A DNA stretch of 64,000 nt from Gnetum montanum (GCA_015680685.1 MNCI01003443.1:118381-182380), one strand, 5' to 3'; positions 1-11,660 are shown, numbered from the stretch's first letter. Program-made: numbers and translations. Notes: generated from the letters alone by a model not told the origin.

Positions 1-142
1 AGTCTAGATGGGAAGATAACGAACTGCGACCTAAGGCTAACTATCTAGATGCCACAACTAGTCCATCTGCGGAGTTCGGCCGGATCGTGCGTGCGACGCT
101 CGTTTCGTATGGTTGAGTGTAGGGATACCTCGCCACTCATCA
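1..142 (+). mobile_element. 3' end of a family-I Athila LTR
   Basis: Read in reverse complement, this stretch matches the outer 140 or so bases of the element A LTRs (from 4088 and from 11677), including the terminal TGATGAGTGGCGAGG. It is therefore the last part of an LTR in plus orientation, ending in CA at 142. No tRNA-Asp primer site follows it (the next bases are GACAC), so it is a 3' LTR or a solo LTR whose body lies left of the window. GACAC (143-147) may be one arm of its target duplication. Confidence 0.85.
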
Positions 143-1268
143 GACACGTAAAAAATATTTGAAAATGAGACTTCATTTACACAATAAGGATATCAAATAT
201 AAACCATTCAAAGTTGAGTATTGATAAAAAGACCATTGGCATAGGATTCCTTTTTCATAGCAAAAATATATTATCTTCAAAGAAGTTTAATTTGAATTGC
301 AAGTTCATGAGTTATGTTATGCCTATCATATAAAGGAATATTTTGTCTAATTTATTCATTATATATGTACTAGAAACCAAGCTAATACCTCATTGTTATT
401 AGAAATCCAATTATTCTATGAACAAATCAACAACTTAGCATTTTATTAATTTTCATTTTTTTAACAATATAAGCTAGAATATGTTAAAACAAGAATATAT
501 GACAAGGTAATAGTTATATCATCATTTTAAGAGGAAAGTATAATAAAAATAAAAAAATTACTTATTTGTAATATAAATTTCTATGATAATACCCAAATTT
601 GTTTTTAAAATTTTAAAAACATTTAGTATATATTGTTCATTCTAGCATGAAATAATACTAAAATATAAAAGAAAAAAAAAACATTTGTAATTTTCAACTT
701 CCTATTAGTTAATATCAATAATAAAAATGATCAAATGATAATAAAGAATTAACAAAAAACAAAATGTCCCAAGTATATTCTAGCAAGTACTATGAATTGA
801 AAGATTAAAACTAGCATTGCCAAAAAGGTTATAGTTGATGGCAAATATTCTTTACATAAGATTAATAACAAGCGACGAAATAAAGATCCTCCACCAATGT
901 TACCACTTTCTTGCTTTGAAACAAATATTGGTATTAAGCCACAACTCTCTATTTTAAATTCTTTTGCTATTTTAAGTTCAAGCATGGATATTAAAAAGTG
1001 ATATAAATTTTGTTAGGACTAGAACCTTCTTCCCTACCAACAATTATTTTTCTGCATTTATTTTTTCAGAGTTTCATTTCTATCATTAACTCACTAAGAG
1101 CAAATGTATTAGATGATCACTCATAGGTGACGGATTCCATTGGATTGAAGAATATAAACTATGGTTTTAGTTGGTAAAAATAAAAAAATAAAAAAGTTAA
1201 CGTCTAATATAAAACATAAATAACCAAACATAACAACCCCTAAATATTAAGCATCCTCGGAAATCAAA
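143..1268. other. AT-rich intergenic DNA, no gene seen
   Basis: Very AT-rich sequence with poly-A and poly-T runs. A 78-codon minus-strand frame at 749-985 has a hydrophobic stretch but no family I recognise, and I do not call it. The right end is the 3' flank of the ankyrin gene fragment. Confidence 0.6.
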
Positions 1269-2430
1269 TTAAAAGAGGTTACCTGTTAATCTTCTCTTAA
1301 GCACTGCAACAGTATCAATATAAGTCCTGATTTTCCTCCACGCACTTCTGGATAGAGACCGTCGTGGTTGTGAAGGCAGAGTGGAAGAATTAGCACAGCA
1401 CAGCCTGTCTTTCATGCTTGTAATGGAACTGCCAAGCTCTTCCCTGAAACCTCGGAAATTGAATGCCATCCGGATCACAAAATTTGCTGCCACAATCTCA
1501 TAGTACCCAGAAACAGGATTCTGATCCGAAAACAGGGCTCTCAGGGCCTGTGCAAAAGATGCCACAATTCAAGTATTTCATTCTGAGCTTAGAACCAATG
1601 AGATAGCGTTCCAGATTCATGAATCCCAGCATCATGTCTAATGTCAGAAAAATCACCACCAGAACTGACAGAGTCATTGCCAGAGTGTTGAGCACCACAA
1701 ACCACCGCAAATGCTTGTTGCCTTGCAGATTTGGCTTCCCTGAAGAATCTGTTCCTCCTGGCACAGAAAACACACCCTGGTAGTTAATTGTTGCCAGTAA
1801 AACTGCTGTGACTGATAGCCATGTAAAGCTGGTGCTGATTTCTTGCTTGCGTTTCCTGTCTTGCTGTTTATTTGCCATTTTATCCACTTTTGTTGCCAGT
1901 GCTCTCTGAGCAGGGTTTTCTGCTTTTGAAATCCTTGGCAGCGGATTCACAAATTTGCCCAGAGCCTGCAAAGCAAAATGAGTCAAATTTCAGATTCATT
2001 TCTTTTTAAGAAAAAGAAGTCCAACAGCAGGGCAGCAAGTCAGGGAAATACAGCCCGAATGGGGGAAATTAGATATAAGAGATTAATAAAATCAAAAGGG
2101 GATTACACTTTCGTCCAGGTTTTTAGCCTTGTCGATGAAGGTTTCGCCGTTCTGATCAGGCGACAGTGCCAAATATTCCCACCCTTTCTGCTTGAGCAGA
2201 TGGCAACTTATCTTCTCGTATTTGTGTTCCAGGGCGATGTGCAGGGCATTTCTTCTCTGCTTGTCTACCTTGAACAGCAGCCGTGGAAATTGCTGCAGAA
2301 GCAACATGAGAGCATCCAGATTGCCTCTCCTGGCGGCTATATGGATAAGGGAATCCCCCGCACTGTCTGGACTGAAAGCCAATTTCTCCAGCTTATCACG
2401 CTTTTCAAGCTCAATGATTGTCTCCAGCAT
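1269..2430 (-). CDS. Partial ankyrin-repeat, PGG-domain membrane protein gene
   Basis: The upstream exon (2430 down to about 2107) encodes about two ankyrin repeats, with the hallmarks SLIHIAARRGNLDAL and NALHIALEHKYEKI. A likely intron (2106-1976, GTAATC to TTTGCAG, phase 0) joins it to an exon from 1975 encoding a PGG domain: TSFTWLSVTAVLLATINY as a first membrane helix, the motif FSVPGGT, then a second helix around FVVLNTLAMTLSVLVVIF. The C-terminal part continues in another frame from about 1565 to 1269 (a 48-bp intron or a frameshift; 48 bp is short for a plant intron). The plant ankyrin-PGG family (ACD6- and ITN1-like) usually has many more repeats and acts at membranes in defence or stress signalling. 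Upstream repeats are not visible before 2430, so the gene is 5'-truncated or its first exons are lost. Family call firm; functionality doubtful. Confidence 0.75.
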
Positions 2431-4082
2431 TCCTGCACCACATTATTATTCAAGTCTACCACTGGATCATGAAAGTCCAGGGAAACAGCAACTGTGAGGG
2501 CCCAACCGATCTCTGGTGTACGCTTCTACTGGAGCAACAAAAAGTTTCGATTTAAGTGCCAAACCTCGGGGCAGGTTTGGACTTTGAAAAGAGATTTGTA
2601 AAAGGTTTCGGGTTACCACGAATCCGGATGCATTGATGCTTTGATAATTTAGGGCATAATACTGTGTAAACAAATAATGAAGAATCAAGGATGGCATCTC
2701 GTAAATTCCAGGAATTGGGGGTAGAAAAATACAATCACTGCCAGGCAAAACGACCAAAAACCAAAGTCTGACAAATGCCTCTGTCGAGCTTCGCCATAAT
2801 GACGAGAGATTTCCGTTGAAGGTGTATTATTATTAATTTTCCAAGTCGTTGGCATATGATGCTAAACTAACCATGTTGCGTCAACGCAACCTACCAAAAA
2901 GTTGTGAATTTGCTGAAACTAAGCTTCATTTAAATTGAAATTGAAGTTGTATTATGCCTAATAGATCTTTAGGACAGATATTGTGATATCTTGTTATAGA
3001 TGTCATGGCAAACTTACATTAAATATTATACAACAGAAAAAATGCAGAAGGAAATGAAAAAATTATTTTATTGGGGTTGTTTTTCTTTATTATCTATCCC
3101 TTAGAGCCAATTCAACATTACCACCACAATTAGGCCTATATTTGACTATAAGGGATGAACGGTCACTTTCATGTCTTGCTTTACTTAGCACCCATTACTT
3201 ACCATTATTTGCTTCACAACTCTATACTAGTACAACCTCTAATTCCCATGTATAAATACCTTAGGTCAAATGCCTAAAGGTCACCACAAGAGACATGCTT
3301 ATTTTTACATGTCTTTTTGGGTCTAATTACAACTTGCCTTTTCAGGTGTTATTACATCATTTGTGATGTAGTACCATCTTTGTTATGGAATGATACCATT
3401 TGGAAATGAAGACATGATAGATATGACAGTTTTTAGAAGAATATAGATGGATTCTACAAATTGACCAAGCAACAATGTGGGCAACAGAAACAAATCATAC
3501 AAGTTTTTTGCTACAACATTTTAATGATGTGTCAAATGGATAGTCACAATGCAGAAAAGAAACACATGTAACTCATCTTCAATGGCTCATGACTTGCACA
3601 ACCTACAACTGAACTCTTTTTAGGAGAGTTGAATCTACCTTCCACTTTTAATTCTAATATGATGTAAACTTAGGCTAAGCTTGTTGATGATACTTTGATA
3701 CTTGATTAAAATAGCAACTAAGAGATAGTGAGCTTCTATATCTAGTTTATTGTTTCTTGCCTTCTACATTACACCACAACTATGTTAAAACCTTATGCTT
3801 AACTAGTTGGTGAATATGATTAAGATTTAGCTACACTTCCTCCCAAGAGATACTCCATTTTCTAAACCATTACATTCCCTAAAAATACCATTTATAGTTT
3901 CATGAAAACCTTAAGAAGTGCTTTAGAGAATTTATCTTGCCTTGGGATATGCTAGCTATGAGTATATGTAATGATAAATCACATTCACATAATGGCATTG
4001 AGTAAAGATACTGAAGAGAGTTGGAGAAAGTAGACAATATTACTTAACTCTAATTTTTCTCTATAATTGAAATTTTTTCTTT
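2431..4082. other. AT-rich intergenic DNA upstream of the ankyrin gene
   Basis: Just upstream of the ankyrin exon a 96-codon frame (2467-2757, minus) shows no ankyrin pattern. From 2800 on the DNA is AT-rich with no coding signal. GTATAAATACC near 3250 could be the TATA box of an old LTR or promoter, but I could not find paired ends around it. Confidence 0.5.
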
Positions 4083-4087
4083 GAATT
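4083..4087. repeat. Target site duplication, left arm, element A
   Basis: GAATT directly before the LTR start at 4088. It is repeated exactly at 12563-12567 after the right LTR, which fixes both ends of element A. Confidence 0.85.
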
Positions 4088-4946
4088 TGATGAGTGGCGA
4101 GGTACCCCTACACTCAACCATACGAAATGAGCGTAGCACGTGCAATCTGGTCGAACTCCGTAGACGGACTAGTTGTGGCACCTAGACAATTATCCTTAGG
4201 ACGCAGTTCGCTGTCTTCCCACATGGACTAGTATTATATATTTTTCACGTATGGTTTAGTCTAGAGTGAGGTGTATGATGTGTTCTAACCTAATGCTACT
4301 CCTAAAGGTAGTGGAAAATAAGATTAACTAATCTAAGCTAGAAGGAGAAGGGTAAGAAAATCTAATCTAGCCTAAGTGCAACGAGCAACCAATTCCTTGA
4401 TCGACCGTACACATCTTGGACCTCGTGCACGACTACCACTAGGATTACCAAGCACAGATCCTAGGTATGCCACTGGGCTACCAAGTAGTCACACTTAAAT
4501 TCTCGTAATCAAGTCGTACTCGTTTCACGTTGCGATGAGTAGTCGATTCCTTGACTAACCGTACACATCCTTAGATGCTCGTAATCAAGTCGTACTCATA
4601 TCGCATTCTAGGAGTTTAAGGGTGAGAGAGAATGCAGTAAATAACAAATAAATAAATAAATAACAAAGTGACTACTGCAATGATGAAGTAATCTCGATCT
4701 TTATTTCTGGTCATGTGTGTGTCCAAGTACATCACACTCGAATAAGACACCGTACAATTACATTCACCACACTGCGGGTAGACACGGGAAAATAATCTAT
4801 CTTTGGAGTGGTCAAACTGCCAGAGCTTCACTACTTCTATTCTATCTATCCTAAATAAGGGAGAGCCACGTCTTATTTATAGATATGACAGCGAACTGCG
4901 ATATCGCGTACACGATAGCGCGGCCTATGCGAATCACGTCTCATCA
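4088..4946 (-). repeat. 3' LTR of element A
   Basis: 859 bp. In sense it starts TGATGAGACG and ends CCACTCATCA. The sense strand carries palindromic words (GCGATATCGC at 4898-4907) followed by a TATA box (CTATAAATAA, complement of 4873-4882). The partner LTR is at 11677-12562. Confidence 0.9.
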
Positions 4947-4958
4947 TACCCCCACGAC
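4947..4958 (-). other. Polypurine tract of element A
   Basis: Sense GTCGTGGGGGTA lies directly before the 3' LTR. The same tract, with one base changed, is found at the same place in B (17257) and E (55046). It primes plus-strand DNA synthesis. Confidence 0.8.
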
Positions 4959-5208
4959 TGAATAAGAACTCGTCCTCGAGTTACAAGGAGAACAAGCTTC
5001 ATTGATTACACAGTGGATAGGTATGGGATTATTAACTGGAAAAATAAAAAATGAAATGATGTCGCAGTGTGGGAAGACACAACATAGAAAAAATGATACA
5101 CTACAAAAGATGGAACTGATGTAGTTCCTGGTGGTGGTGGCTCCCCATGGGTGCTTTCCCCTTGTCATGTGCTCCAAGCTTTGAAGGTTGACGATGCTGA
5201 AGAATGGC

Positions 5209-7905
5209 CTAGAGCTTCTCCTCTTCAGTCCAAGGATCTTGTGCTGTCCATGCTAATGTTCTGATGTTTGACGGAGTTGACACTTCCCACATGCAGGGTA
5301 GTTGCAGAAACATCTGATTAGCCTTGACATACCATGCCGCGAACACCCATCGTTCCTCTTCATAGGCTCTGGCTTTATCTTTGTATTCATGAAGATCTAT
5401 TAGCTGTTGAGCCAAGTTGGTTGCAACATCTTTCTATCCCTGGTAGCTTTCTTTTACCACCACAAGTTTAGAATTTGCAACATCTAGTTTCTCAGCCAGC
5501 TTCTTGTGCTCTACAAATTCTGCTTCATATTTGATGTGGGTGGAAGCTACCTGCTGCTCGAGCTCTGACCTTGGACATCCTGCTGTTAACATGGCCAGGT
5601 TGGCATATCTAAGGTTTGCCAACTCCATGTATTTGGTTAAGTCTTGGATCCGCAGGTCCCGGTTCTTAACTTCCGCTTGGTGGGTGAAGGCGTAAGTGTC
5701 CAATATGGCCCTCCAATCAGTGTGCTGAGCACTGATGTTTTTGATTTAAGCCTTGGCCATATGGATCTCCTTCTCTAGGATTTTTTTGTACATCCCCACC
5801 TGATCATAGAAATTCTCCTTCAACTTCTCGGGTCGTTTAGCCTCATTTTGCCACACGCTGATCTCGATTGCTGATTTCTGGCGAATAGTGCGTACCTCCT
5901 CCATTGAGAGGGTTCGATTTTCTCTGGCTAAACAGCTTACATCTCGGTTGACCCGAATGAACTATTCTCGTAACTGATCAAAGTGTTCATCGAGAACATT
6001 CTTTTGTTTCTCCACAGAAGTCAACCAAAGGTTATCTGCAACCAACTGCTTATTCTCTTCTTCTAAGGCCTTGAATGCCTTAAGATGCGCATGAGTTTGT
6101 GCTTGTGCTGCGAAGGCATCCCAAACAGCCATATCATTTTCTTCTGCCACCTTCTTATTTTCTACGCTCAACTTTGTGAGTTTCTCCGTTCTGAAGTTGT
6201 CTAGCTGGTCTGCGGGAACGAATTGCAAAGGATCACACTATGCTACTTGTAAGGCTACGAGTTGCTCTTGTAGTTTTTGCACTTCAGCTTCAGCATGCTC
6301 TACCTTTACTTCAGATATGACCAGCTTTTCCTTTGTGGAAATGAGGTCTGATTGAATTGCTGTTACATCCTGGGGGATGTCAAATAGAGACGTCATTACT
6401 TGTCCTATTTAAAGCAATCTGTCAAGTGCATCCTCATGTTCTGCAGGAGTCATTGAGGTTCCAACAAGAGTTTGAACATCCTGTGCTCCTGAAAGATCTA
6501 CCTGTGGCACAATAGGTATGTTAAAGGATTATTTGATATGGTCAGCGACCACTTCAGTAGCTCCCACGACATCTTGGTGTTGCATGACCACCACAGTGGC
6601 CCCTTCATCAGTCTCTAACTGCACTTGAAAAGATGCCATGTTTCCTGAGATCTGTTGTGACTATCTGCTTTTCCCTCCTCCTATTTGAATTGATAATTCG
6701 CCTCTTGTGTGATCTAATAAAATAGTAGGCTTGTCGGCATCATCGATGACGTGGAATAAGTTTGCATCATCACGAGTTCCCCAACTAACCATCTCGGTGA
6801 TGGCCCTAAGATGGCTCATCGACGGTCTGTAGTCTTGCGGCGATGGTGGCTGATCCTGGCCTATGCTGGGTCCTGCTTCTTGTTGTTGGCTGGGACTTGT
6901 GGCTGGAGGTTGATTGGGTCCTGCAAGTTGAGTTGCAGGTGATCCAGTCATCTGTTCTTCTTCTTCATCTGGTCTCAGCTCTTCGCCAGTGCTCTTTCTT
7001 GGAGTTGGTACCTTTAATAACTCAGCATAAGAAGCATTCTAGGCCTTTTGGAGGACATCATTTGTGTATCCCCGAATACCAGCCCATTGGCACAATTTTC
7101 TGATAAGGCAGGGAAAAGGCAGTGCCATCTTCCCTGACTTTTGTTCTTCAAATTACCTTAGGATCTCCATCAAATATAGATGGGGAAGGTTAGCGTTAAC
7201 CTTTCCCATCAACACTGCACATCCCCTAGCCACATACGTCAATATTCTTTTCAAACCTTTTGTGGGAAAGAGGTGATAGGTTCCAATTTTGAAATAAACC
7301 TGTTCTTCCGTCGTCAGCTCACCAAAAGCTTTATCTCTGCCATAAGTCTTCTCTAACCAATCCTTTCGCACATCAAGGTCTGATTGGGTAGATAACCGAG
7401 CAACATGGGGGCCTGAATTTGGAAGGTTTAACACTTCCAAAATCACCTGCGTAGAAAAGTCTACTATCACACCACAAATGTTAATTGTGGTGCCTTGCTC
7501 CTTATTGTGCCAGAAATGGTACGTTTCACCTAAGTACCAAGCATCACATTCAGAGAGGACAGGCCATAAGGGAGATCCCTTGAGGTGATCCCTAATAGCC
7601 TCAGGAGCGAACTCTACAAAAGATTTGAAGTTTAGCTCCACAATCACAGTAGCGAATGTGAACTTCTCATGGATAGCTTGAACACACTTCGGGGGCAATG
7701 TGAGTTGTTGTCCCGGTTCAGGTGTAGTAGCAACTCCTCTTTCTGCTTGCTCGGACCGTCTAGTAGGAGGTTCTTCTTGATGGATGCTGAATGATTGCAC
7801 CTCCTATTCTGCAGGTTATCTAGCAGGGACTTGTGTTCCACCTCTCTAAGGTTGTTTTGCTCCACCTTGAATAGGACCCTCCTGCTGTGCACGTTTCGGG
7901 GCCAT
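5209..7905 (-). pseudogene. Accessory ORF (aORF) of element A: Athila ORF1-like domain plus coiled coil
   Basis: About 899 codons from ATG at 7905 (MAPKRAQQEG) to TAG at 5209, with a few in-frame stops near the start. The N-terminal third (best read at 7800-7153) is the plant-specific Athila ORF1-type domain, with WYLGETYHFWHN, a gap, then EEQVYFKIGTYHLFPTKG. A proline-rich stretch follows near 6900, then a long charged coiled coil (about 6228-5434), and a C-terminus with KARAYEEERWVFAAWYVKAN. The same ORF lies after pol in B, D and E, so the order is family-wide. Position resembles the env-like gene of Athila, but I see no signal peptide or membrane helix. The role is unknown; a structural or RNA-binding protein is possible. 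The MAPK-type start is shared by B and E and near-shared by D (MVPKR), which is why I chose it. Confidence 0.8.
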
Positions 7906-8374
7906 TCTGCAATCACATGGGCCAAGCATTAGTAAGGTTGTTTTCAAAGTCAAGTTATACCTTACTACATGCATTTAATTAAAGATCTTATGTTATCATG
8001 TGATCATGCCTGGAAATTATAATAATGGGTCCTATGACTTAGGTGGATTTCATTTTAATCTCCCGGTGTACCTAAGGTCATATGATTTTTGGCACAATTT
8101 TTCTAAGTGTTAGTGTTAATTACCTTAATTGATGTCCTTTGGGTGATGATAAATTTCAAAAAATTTGGGCACTTTTTGGCAAGTGTCTCTCCCCCACGAC
8201 TAAACTGAACACTTCAGGTTCAAGCAGGTTCAAACGGAATTAAAATCGGAGCACCAGTGAGCGAGATGTGAGTGAAAAAGTGAGGGTCACGCAATTGCAA
8301 GTCGTAGAGAAAAATTTCAAAAACTCCCCTCATGTAAATCGTAAAATGATGCTAAGTGTTGCAGCAGGGGTGTC

Positions 8375-8460
8375 CTATTTATAGGGAAATAGGATGTGAT
8401 ATCGCGTACGGTACATCACGTACGCGATATCACGTGGGACGCGATATCCCATCCCCAGTG
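8375..8460 (-). promoter_or_regulatory. Putative internal promoter of element A aORF
   Basis: In sense the cluster has GCGATATCGC-type words, including a perfect inverted repeat with 15-base arms (8396-8410 and 8419-8433, 8-base loop), then TATAAATAG (complement of 8375-8383) some 13 bases further on. The aORF start is about 470 bp downstream. The same words precede the TATA box in the LTRs of this element. Promoter function is inferred from layout. Confidence 0.6.
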
Positions 8461-8766
8461 ATGTGGGACACATGAAAAATACCAAATTTTTAATTATTTT
8501 CTTGAAATTAATGGTGTAAATTGAGGACATTGTCAAGTATTAAGATATCCTAGGGTAATTTCATTCATTCGAGAGGCACTCGTAATGATAATGATGTGAA
8601 TTTAGTAATTAAAAATTTGGCAGTTATGAAGAAAAGGGAATGTAATGGTACATTGGAATGTTTAAATGATAGAGGGATAAGAATAGGGAAAGAAAAATAT
8701 AAAAAATTAAGCTGAGGGTAAGAAATTGTGTGTTTCAACTAGATAATTAGTGAAGATTATGAAAAA

Positions 8767-8821
8767 TTACACAAGTGGATCCTCCCCAAAGCCGGTTTCA
8801 ACATATTATGCCCTTGTGTAA
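8767..8821 (-). other. Conserved hairpin in the post-gag spacer (A copy)
   Basis: TTACACAAG (8767-8775) and CTTGTGTAA (8813-8821) pair perfectly over 9 bp around a 37-base loop. Homologous stems in B, D and E differ by paired changes, while the 3' side (sense GGGGAGGATCCACTTG) is nearly constant. Confidence 0.6.
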
Positions 8822-9848
8822 CCACACTTAAAGTGTCCATGGGCACTAGAAGGGTTAAATGTAATCCGCACTAATTCCACAAAACACACACACGTAAATA
8901 TCACCGAAATGAGATGAAAATTCTATGCTACATAGGACACGAGCTACAATTACATGAATAGTGAGATGAGACGAACTATAGAAGGGATCGTAGAGATTGG
9001 GACATGAGGTGACTGACCCAGGGCATAATGAATCTTGCGTGAAAAGCATGATTAAGGTGTCATTAACCCATCTTTCCAAGATCAGGACCAAGTCCATCCT
9101 TCTAATCAGTGACATCGCATTGTGTCATCCCATGGTGAACAACTATAAAAGTACCATAACAACAAGGTGTACAATCACTTGGCGTTTAGTACAAGGGAGG
9201 AGTGATTTTTGTTTTGTGGCACTTTTCTTTTCTTTTTCTTTTTCTTTCTTTTTTGAATTTTACTGAATCCAAAGAAATCACCAACCTTTAGGCATGGGTG
9301 CATGTCTTTCCAGTGGGACCCCCTAGAACAGCATTTGATTTTTGAGTGCCCTTTTGACTACTCTTACTCCCATTTTTCATTAGATCTACAAGGATCTTAG
9401 TACAACCATATTGCATGATAACTCCCACAGACATCACCAAAGAGAATCCACAAGTCTTCTTGATGTCACACCCTAATCATTCCATCCTGGTCCATCCTTC
9501 TTCATTCTAGGTACAATGAACACAAAATTAATTTTATGTTTAGAAATTTCAAGAATATCATTGTACCTTCGAACAGAACCTCTTATTTATAGAGTGGATG
9601 AGTGGGTGTAATGGGCTCACTATTCCAAATAATTGACCACTCATGACTTAATAACATAGAACACACCTCAACCAATGATCCACATGAGTGTTTTATTCGT
9701 AGATGAGATTACTTACAAAATAAAAAAAAACAAATACACAAACACACAAAAAGATAAAAAGATAAAACAAAAAGTTGAAAAATGAAAAACTGAAAAATAA
9801 AAAGTTGTAAAATCAAAGAAAATGAAAAACATTTATTAATCCTGCTTG

Positions 9849-11545
9849 TTATTGAAATGGGGGGTATCCCCCATAACCAATCAGTTGATTATGACAAGGA
9901 TTAATAAATGAAAGGTAAGGATCCTTGCATGTTGGAAGTATTGGAAACGATTTATACTTATCCCATTGGGGTTCATACACTTGATTGTAATAAGCATAGT
10001 GGGGCACTTTATATGATGTAGTTCCCGAATAGTGAGTTGACCCACTATAATGTTGGTGACCGTCAAATGGTATTCAAGGATTAGGATGATGCCTCTCATG
10101 GTTGTGCTCATTGGGCCATATTGTTGTCGGAGTGTTAGTTGGTGGCCCTGATGAAGTTACAGGAGGCATTGGGTTTGAAGGTAAGGGTGCACCATAGTGT
10201 GGGACTTGTGCTGAGTTGGAAGATGCAATGGCCTTAGAATTGTGTTGTCCTTTCTTACAGCCATGTTTAAAGAAAGGATGACTTTGATGTTATTAAGGTT
10301 TCTCACTGCTGTTGAGAGTAGTAGCACAAGTGTTGTTCGTGGGTTGTTGTTGTGGCACAAACACCTTAGGAACAGTTGGTGGCATTGTGGAAGGAGGGAA
10401 AGGATAAGAATGTTGAAAGTTAGGAGGAATATAAGGTGCACAAGGTGGTGGTTGTGTTGGAGGCATGGGTTGATAGTATTGTGGAGAATGGTATTGTGGT
10501 GAGATAGGGTATGTTGGACCAAATGGAGAAACAGGATGTTGAACGTGATAAGAATTCGGGTTTGGAAAATATGAAGGGTGCCTCCAGTCTAAGGGTGGTC
10601 TCCCCCATGACTGGGATTGTTGCCACTATGGTCGAACACAGTATCTTTGTATGAACTCTGGATGTAATGTATTTCCCCAATGCTCATGTAGATGTAATAG
10701 TATTGGGCATTGACCCTTGGGGTGATCATACAGGCATATGTTGCATTCATACGTAGGATTGGCAGTTGAGCACTTATTCCCTTTATTTATTCTTTCTAAA
10801 TGTCTGTTGTTTTGTCCTGCTTCTTGGGTTGTCAAAACTCTATCTCTGATGTTGTTGATATATTCTCCATACTTTTGATACATCTAGTCCAACATCTTAT
10901 TGATCTTTGCCTCGGCTTCTTCTAACGATTGTTGTATTGGCAAAGATGATGTTTCCACCTTGAGATATGTTGATCTCTCCTTTTTATGATCATGGACCTT
11001 TGTTAAGTTGAAATTTTGGTCCTGTTGATAATTTTCAACACTCTCCCATGTAGCTATTTCTCCTTCTTCTTTTGCTACCTGCTTAATAAGCTCTTGGATT
11101 TGATGGGTTCTTAGTTCATATAGTTGACCTTAGGCATACGTTCCTAAGGTCTCTCTTGTTTCATTAAGTAGCCCATCAATGATATGGTACATTAGCCTTT
11201 CCTCGGAAAACCCATGGCCTGGATAGTTGTTTAATAGTGCATAATATCTTTCTAAGGCCATGTCCAAGGGTTCATGTTGTGCTTGTTTCCATCCTTGGAT
11301 TTGTTTCCTCAAGGCTGACACTCTTGCGTAGGTTTGATATTTTTCGTTAAACACCTCTACCATTGTTGACCAGCGTCGTATNNNNNNNNNNNNNNNNNNN
11401 NNNNNNNNNNNNNNNNNNNTTCATGCTTATAGGAAACTCCCACTTCAGGTTGTATACTCTAATCTTCATCGTCATATAGTTCGTTGGTTCTCCAATGAAC
11501 TTCCTCACTAAGTGTGGCATTATTATCATCTTGTAGGAGAGGCAT
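9849..11545 (-). pseudogene. gag of element A
   Basis: Start MPLLQDDNNATLSEEVH at 11545; stop TAA at 9849. Best segment: 11363-11130, with VEVFNEKYQTYARVSALRK, then LERYYALLNNYPGHGF, the standard Ty3/gypsy gag (retrotrans_gag) pattern. Near 10740 lies a zinc knuckle CNICLYDHPKGQC (C-X2-C-X3-H-X4-C, one residue shorter between C and H than usual), followed by a proline- and glutamine-rich tail of some 280 codons. In-frame stops and a run of N (11382-11419) break the frame. Compared with D, about 1 kb of the gag core is missing at the N run. Athila gag proteins share the HP..CP form of the knuckle. Confidence 0.85.
11382..11419. other. Assembly gap (38 N) inside gag
   Basis: A run of N. The flanking gag sequence jumps from the extreme N-terminus to the central gag domain, so the true gap is probably longer than 38 bases. 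Confidence 0.95.
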
Positions 11546-11660
11546 TGTTGTGTGTGAATTTATGTAGCTTTTTATAATTACTTCTTTTTAAGAGATATAT
11601 AGTTAAGTTCTTTATAGCGACCTTGTATGATATAACTAATCTAGATAACTAGCACTGTCC

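Larger units (their letters stand above)
7906..9848 (-). other. Post-gag spacer of element A
   Basis: Non-coding DNA homologous to the post-pol spacers of B (20352-22349), D (49398-51549) and E (58129-59378). In sense order it holds a T-rich tract (complement of 9720-9838), the conserved hairpin (8821-8767), the palindromic cluster and TATA box (8433-8375) and a leader of about 470 bp before the aORF. Confidence 0.8.

Noticed and set aside
749-985. 78-codon minus-strand frame with a hydrophobic segment
   Set aside because: No recognised family, AT-rich surroundings, no promoter or splice support.
2467-2757. 96-codon minus frame upstream of the ankyrin exon
   Set aside because: No ankyrin pattern; likely 5' flank or lost-exon DNA, so not joined to the gene.
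5209-7905. Calling the aORF a true envelope gene
   Set aside because: No signal peptide, membrane anchor or fusion-type segment visible; only the position after pol fits.
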